Below, in pieces: positions 45,740 through 48,249 of a DNA stretch of 48,249 nucleotides (position 1 is its first letter; each line of letters opens with the position of its first letter). Origin of the DNA: Desulfobacca sp. (GTDB lineage Bacteria > Desulfobacterota > Desulfobaccia > Desulfobaccales > Desulfobaccaceae); assembly GCA_028695935.1 (NCBI GenBank), contig JAQVHY010000005.1:1-48249 (forward strand), in the 5' to 3' direction. The notes under the pieces were generated by a model. The model was not told where the DNA came from. It did no database searches and saw only the letters and a program-made list of their open reading frames with translations. The position numbers and the translations under genes were made by a program.

Positions 45740-46000
45740 ATGAGCAAGGTCATCGACCATTTCAGCAAGAATGCCCGGGAAGAAATCTTTTTATCGTTAT
45801 CCGAATATAAAGGCCATCGCCTGATCGATCTTCGGGTCCATGTGCCCGGCGACGCCGAGGACGAATGGATTCCGACTCGCAAGGGTATTTCGTTGGCCGT
45901 CGGTTTATATCCCAGCTTTAAGCGGGCCTTGGCCAAACTGGAAACCGCCCTGATTGACCAGGGGCTGCTGGACCCGGAGGACCTGGCTCCGACCGATTAA
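45740..46000 (+). CDS. PC4/p15-like transcriptional coactivator domain protein
   Basis: 86-residue protein of the PC4 (p15) family: REEIFLSLSEYKGHRLIDLRVHVPGDAEDEWIPTRKGISLAVGLYPSFKRALAKLETAL. Bacterial members form dimers that bind single-stranded DNA and act in DNA repair or transcription, although few have been tested. It is followed 126 bases later by polX. Confidence 0.85.
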   Translation: MSKVIDHFSKNAREEIFLSLSEYKGHRLIDLRVHVPGDAEDEWIPTRKGISLAVGLYPSFKRALAKLETALIDQGLLDPEDLAPTD

Positions 46001-46126
46001 CCTCTTACTGAAAGGTCAATAGCTCCTGCCGCCCTGGCAAGTTATTGATAATAATAACCCATGATGGGTCCGCGGGCAACTGCAAAAGCCGCGACGGGGG
46101 CCTTCTAACCAACAAGGCGCGAGACC

Positions 46127-47851
46127 ATGAAAAACCAGGAAATCGCCCGCATCTTTAATGAGTTGGCCGAATACTTGGAAATGGAAGGGGTAGCCTTTAA
46201 GCCTTATGCTTATCAGAAGGCGGCCCTGACTTTGGAAAATTTAAAAGACGATGTCGCGACCATCTATGACCAGGGAGGGCTGAAGGCGCTCAAGAAGATC
46301 CCCGGGGTCGGCGAAAGCATGGCCTTAAAAATCGAGGAATATCTCAAGACCGGGAAGATTCAGTATTATGAAGAATTCAAACAGCGGCTGCCCATCGAGT
46401 TAGACGAAATCATGGCGGTGGAAGGCCTGGGGCCCAAAAAGGCCAAGATCCTTTACGAGCACTTAGGCATCCGCACCTTAGCCGACCTGGAAGCTGCGGC
46501 CCAGGCCCATCAGATCGCACCGTTGTTCGGTTTTGGCGCCAAGACCGAAGCCAATATCTTAGAAGCCATTGAATTCGTCAAGCGCAGTAAGGGCCGCTTT
46601 CTGCTGGGGGAAATTCTGCCCCTGGCCGAGGCGGTGCGGGACCGACTGAGCCGCTTGCCGGAAGTGCAGCACATCGACATTGCGGGTTCCGTGCGGCGCA
46701 TGAAGGAAACCATCGGGGACGTGGATTTTCTGGTAATTTCCAAAACTCCCGACCCGGTGATGGAGTTTTTTGTGTCCTTGCCGGAGGTGGTCCGGGTCTG
46801 GGGCCAGGGCCACACCAAGTCCTCGGTGCGGACTAAGCCGGGCTTTGATATGGATCTGAGGGTGATCCCGGCCGCGAGCTACGGCGCCGCGCTGCAATAT
46901 TTCACCGGCTCCAAGGAACACAATATTGCCCTGCGCAAGATCGCCATCGACCAAGGTTATAAGCTCAGTGAATATGGGCTGTTCAAAGGCGTTGCGGCCA
47001 TCGCCGCGGCGACCGAGGAGGAAGTTTATGGGGCCTTGGGGCTGCCCTGGATTCCCCCGGAACTACGGGAAGATCGGGGCGAAATCGAAGCCGCCGCCGC
47101 GGGTAAGTTGCCAAAACTGATAGATTATACCGACATAAGGGGCGATCTCCATGTGCACAGCAATTGGAACGGCGGGGCTAATGCCATTAGCGATATTGCC
47201 GCCGCGGCCCGGCAACTGGGATACGAATACATCGGGATTGCCGACCATACCAAGTTTCTGCGCATTGAGCGGGGGCTCGATGAAGCTACTCTGGAAAAGC
47301 GCAACCAGGAAATTGATCAACTCAATCAGCAGCTTAAAGACTCCGGGGATGATTTTATCATCCTCAAGGGCTGCGAAGCCAACATCATGGCGGATGGCTC
47401 GATTGATATCACCGATGCGTCTCTGGCCCAGCAGGATTTTGTCATTGCCGGGGTCCATTCCCAGTTCAAGATGACCCCGGAACAGATGACCGACCGGGTT
47501 ATCACCGCCATGCATAATCCGCATGTCGATATCATCGCCCATCCCACCGGCCGCGTCTTAAAAAAGCGCTCCGAGTATGACATCAATTTGGATCAGCTGA
47601 TCAAAGCGGCCCAAGCCACCGGCACCGTCTTAGAAATCAACGCCTACCCGGAAAGACTGGACCTGGATGATCTCAATATCCTCAAGGCCAAACAGGCGGG
47701 CGTCCGATTGATTATTAATAGCGACGCCCATCATATCGACCAGCTCCGGTATATGAAATATGGCATCGGCCAGGCCCGCCGCGGCTGGGCCGAAAAACAG
47801 GACATCATCAACGCCTGGCCGGTGGCGGAGATGTTGAATATGTTGAAGTAA
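46127..47851 (+). CDS. polX: Bacterial family X DNA polymerase with PHP domain
   Basis: 574-residue repair polymerase/3'-5' exonuclease. N-terminal helix-hairpin-helix segments (KKIPGVGESMALKIEEYL and AVEGLGPKKAKILYEHLG) bind DNA. The polymerase palm contains GSVRRMKETIGDVDFLVIS near 190-205 with the metal-binding aspartates. The C-terminal PHP domain (~335-570) has DLHVHSNWNGGANAI, GIADHTKF, CEANIMADGSID, VHSQF, AHPTGR and NSDAHH, the full set of metal ligands. Length and domain order are normal for bacterial PolX. Confidence 0.96.
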   Translation: MKNQEIARIFNELAEYLEMEGVAFKPYAYQKAALTLENLKDDVATIYDQGGLKALKKIPGVGESMALKIEEYLKTGKIQYYEEFKQRLPIELDEIMAVEGLGPKKAKILYEHLGIRTLADLEAAAQAHQIAPLFGFGAKTEANILEAIEFVKRSKGRFLLGEILPLAEAVRDRLSRLPEVQHIDIAGSVRRMKETIGDVDFLVISKTPDPVMEFFVSLPEVVRVWGQGHTKSSVRTKPGFDMDLRVIPAASYGAALQYFTGSKEHNIALRKIAIDQGYKLSEYGLFKGVAAIAAATEEEVYGALGLPWIPPELREDRGEIEAAAAGKLPKLIDYTDIRGDLHVHSNWNGGANAISDIAAAARQLGYEYIGIADHTKFLRIERGLDEATLEKRNQEIDQLNQQLKDSGDDFIILKGCEANIMADGSIDITDASLAQQDFVIAGVHSQFKMTPEQMTDRVITAMHNPHVDIIAHPTGRVLKKRSEYDINLDQLIKAAQATGTVLEINAYPERLDLDDLNILKAKQAGVRLIINSDAHHIDQLRYMKYGIGQARRGWAEKQDIINAWPVAEMLNMLK

Positions 47852-48249
47852 CCTCCTCCATCGTCTCCTTTACCTCGTTCCCCAGCTTTGATTAGGAACG
47901 CTAAGACTTGAGGGAATAAAAAAATGCTCGATGCTTTGGTGAACAAAAAATATCCATCAATAACGATCCAAGGTGTGCTCCTTGCCTCTTCGGTACTCTA
48001 TTTGGAACATGGACCAAATAAGTTAATTGTTTTAAGTGTTATTATTATTTTAGCTTTATTTGTGCTTCAAGCTATTAATCATAGATTTTATTACTATTTT
48101 CGTAATTGATCACAGGGTCTAAAAAAAAAAGAGAAGGGCAGCATTTTTAGCTGACGACAAATTTAATTTTGTGATAAAGCTGTTCTCAGAAATTGGCAAA
48201 AGGACAGCATGTCACAGAGCACTTATTGCATACGAGGGCGCCAGTTAGG
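47852..48249. other. AT-rich terminal stretch
   Basis: After polX the base composition drops to AT-rich. It contains one small membrane ORF, a run of ten A at 48122-48131 and no recognised feature up to the window end. On the minus strand a short open frame enters from the edge, ending in CNKCSVTCCPFANF; too short to judge. Confidence 0.4.
47924..48109 (+). CDS. Small hypothetical membrane protein (61 aa)
   Basis: Not recognised. The 61 residues form two hydrophobic stretches (ITIQGVLLASSVLYL and LIVLSVIIILALFVLQAI) and a short aromatic tail (HRFYYYF). A GAGGGA lies upstream of the ATG. Base composition is far more AT-rich than its neighbours, compatible with a transferred segment or non-functional sequence. 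Confidence 0.4.
   Translation: MLDALVNKKYPSITIQGVLLASSVLYLEHGPNKLIVLSVIIILALFVLQAINHRFYYYFRN

Overview
The window looks like a chromosomal segment of a strictly anaerobic deltaproteobacterium (Desulfobacterota, in the style of Desulfobacca or the Syntrophobacterales). The clues are heterodisulfide-reductase-type (Hdr) flavoprotein genes joined to MvhD and the MetV subunit of methylenetetrahydrofolate reductase (Wood-Ljungdahl pathway), a ferrous-iron uptake operon, cysteine-rich DUF3795 and DUF6485 proteins, an in-frame UGA that looks like selenocysteine, and a moderately GC-rich composition. The lineage is inferred from gene content; no search was run. No tRNA, rRNA, CRISPR array, prophage or insertion sequence was recognised.

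Layout. 1-3245: the 3' part of an hdrA-like gene and a DUF3795 gene. 3316-9083 (minus strand): an envelope pair (TPR/beta-barrel protein and FecR protein), a small unknown gene, and a NYN-nuclease/glgA/DUF6485 operon. 9261-16096 (plus): hrcA, grpE, dnaK with a clear terminator, an LpoA-like TPR lipoprotein, and a P1-family peptidase. 16400-19394: a promoter with a Fur-like palindrome, an HMA-domain gene, feoA and feoB. 19668-26990: hdrC-hdrB-hdrA-mvhD-metV. 27272-33284: trmO, then minus-strand guaB/unknown/cupin and small-membrane-protein/Ppx operons, a thioredoxin-TPR gene read through UGA, and hpt. 33551-37014: a CHASE2 adenylate cyclase, a TPR protein and a small exported protein. 37165-47851: housekeeping genes (M20 hydrolase, YggT-DivIVA-DUF167, dnaJ, uvrB, cysS, a PC4-like protein, polX). 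The last 400 bases are AT-rich, with one tiny membrane ORF.

How the genes work together. The hdr cluster would encode a soluble flavin/iron-sulfur complex. HdrBC and MvhD move electrons around a giant HdrA that carries an inserted GltD/NfnB-like NAD(P)H-binding module, and MetV would dock methylene-THF reductase. The catalytic MetF gene is not next to it, and hdrC has an apparent one-base frameshift at its very end. Feo supplies iron for these iron-sulfur-rich enzymes. HrcA/DnaK/GrpE and the separate DnaJ form the heat-shock set, without a recognisable CIRCE operator.

The most notable observations are: (1) a probable selenoprotein with a U-I-G-C redox motif and a bSECIS-like hairpin, whose start is set by a strong ribosome-binding site 117 bases upstream of the naive ORF start; (2) the HdrA with its GltD-like insertion, in a MetV operon lacking MetF; (3) the hdrC frameshift; and (4) two families of dispersed intergenic palindromic repeats.
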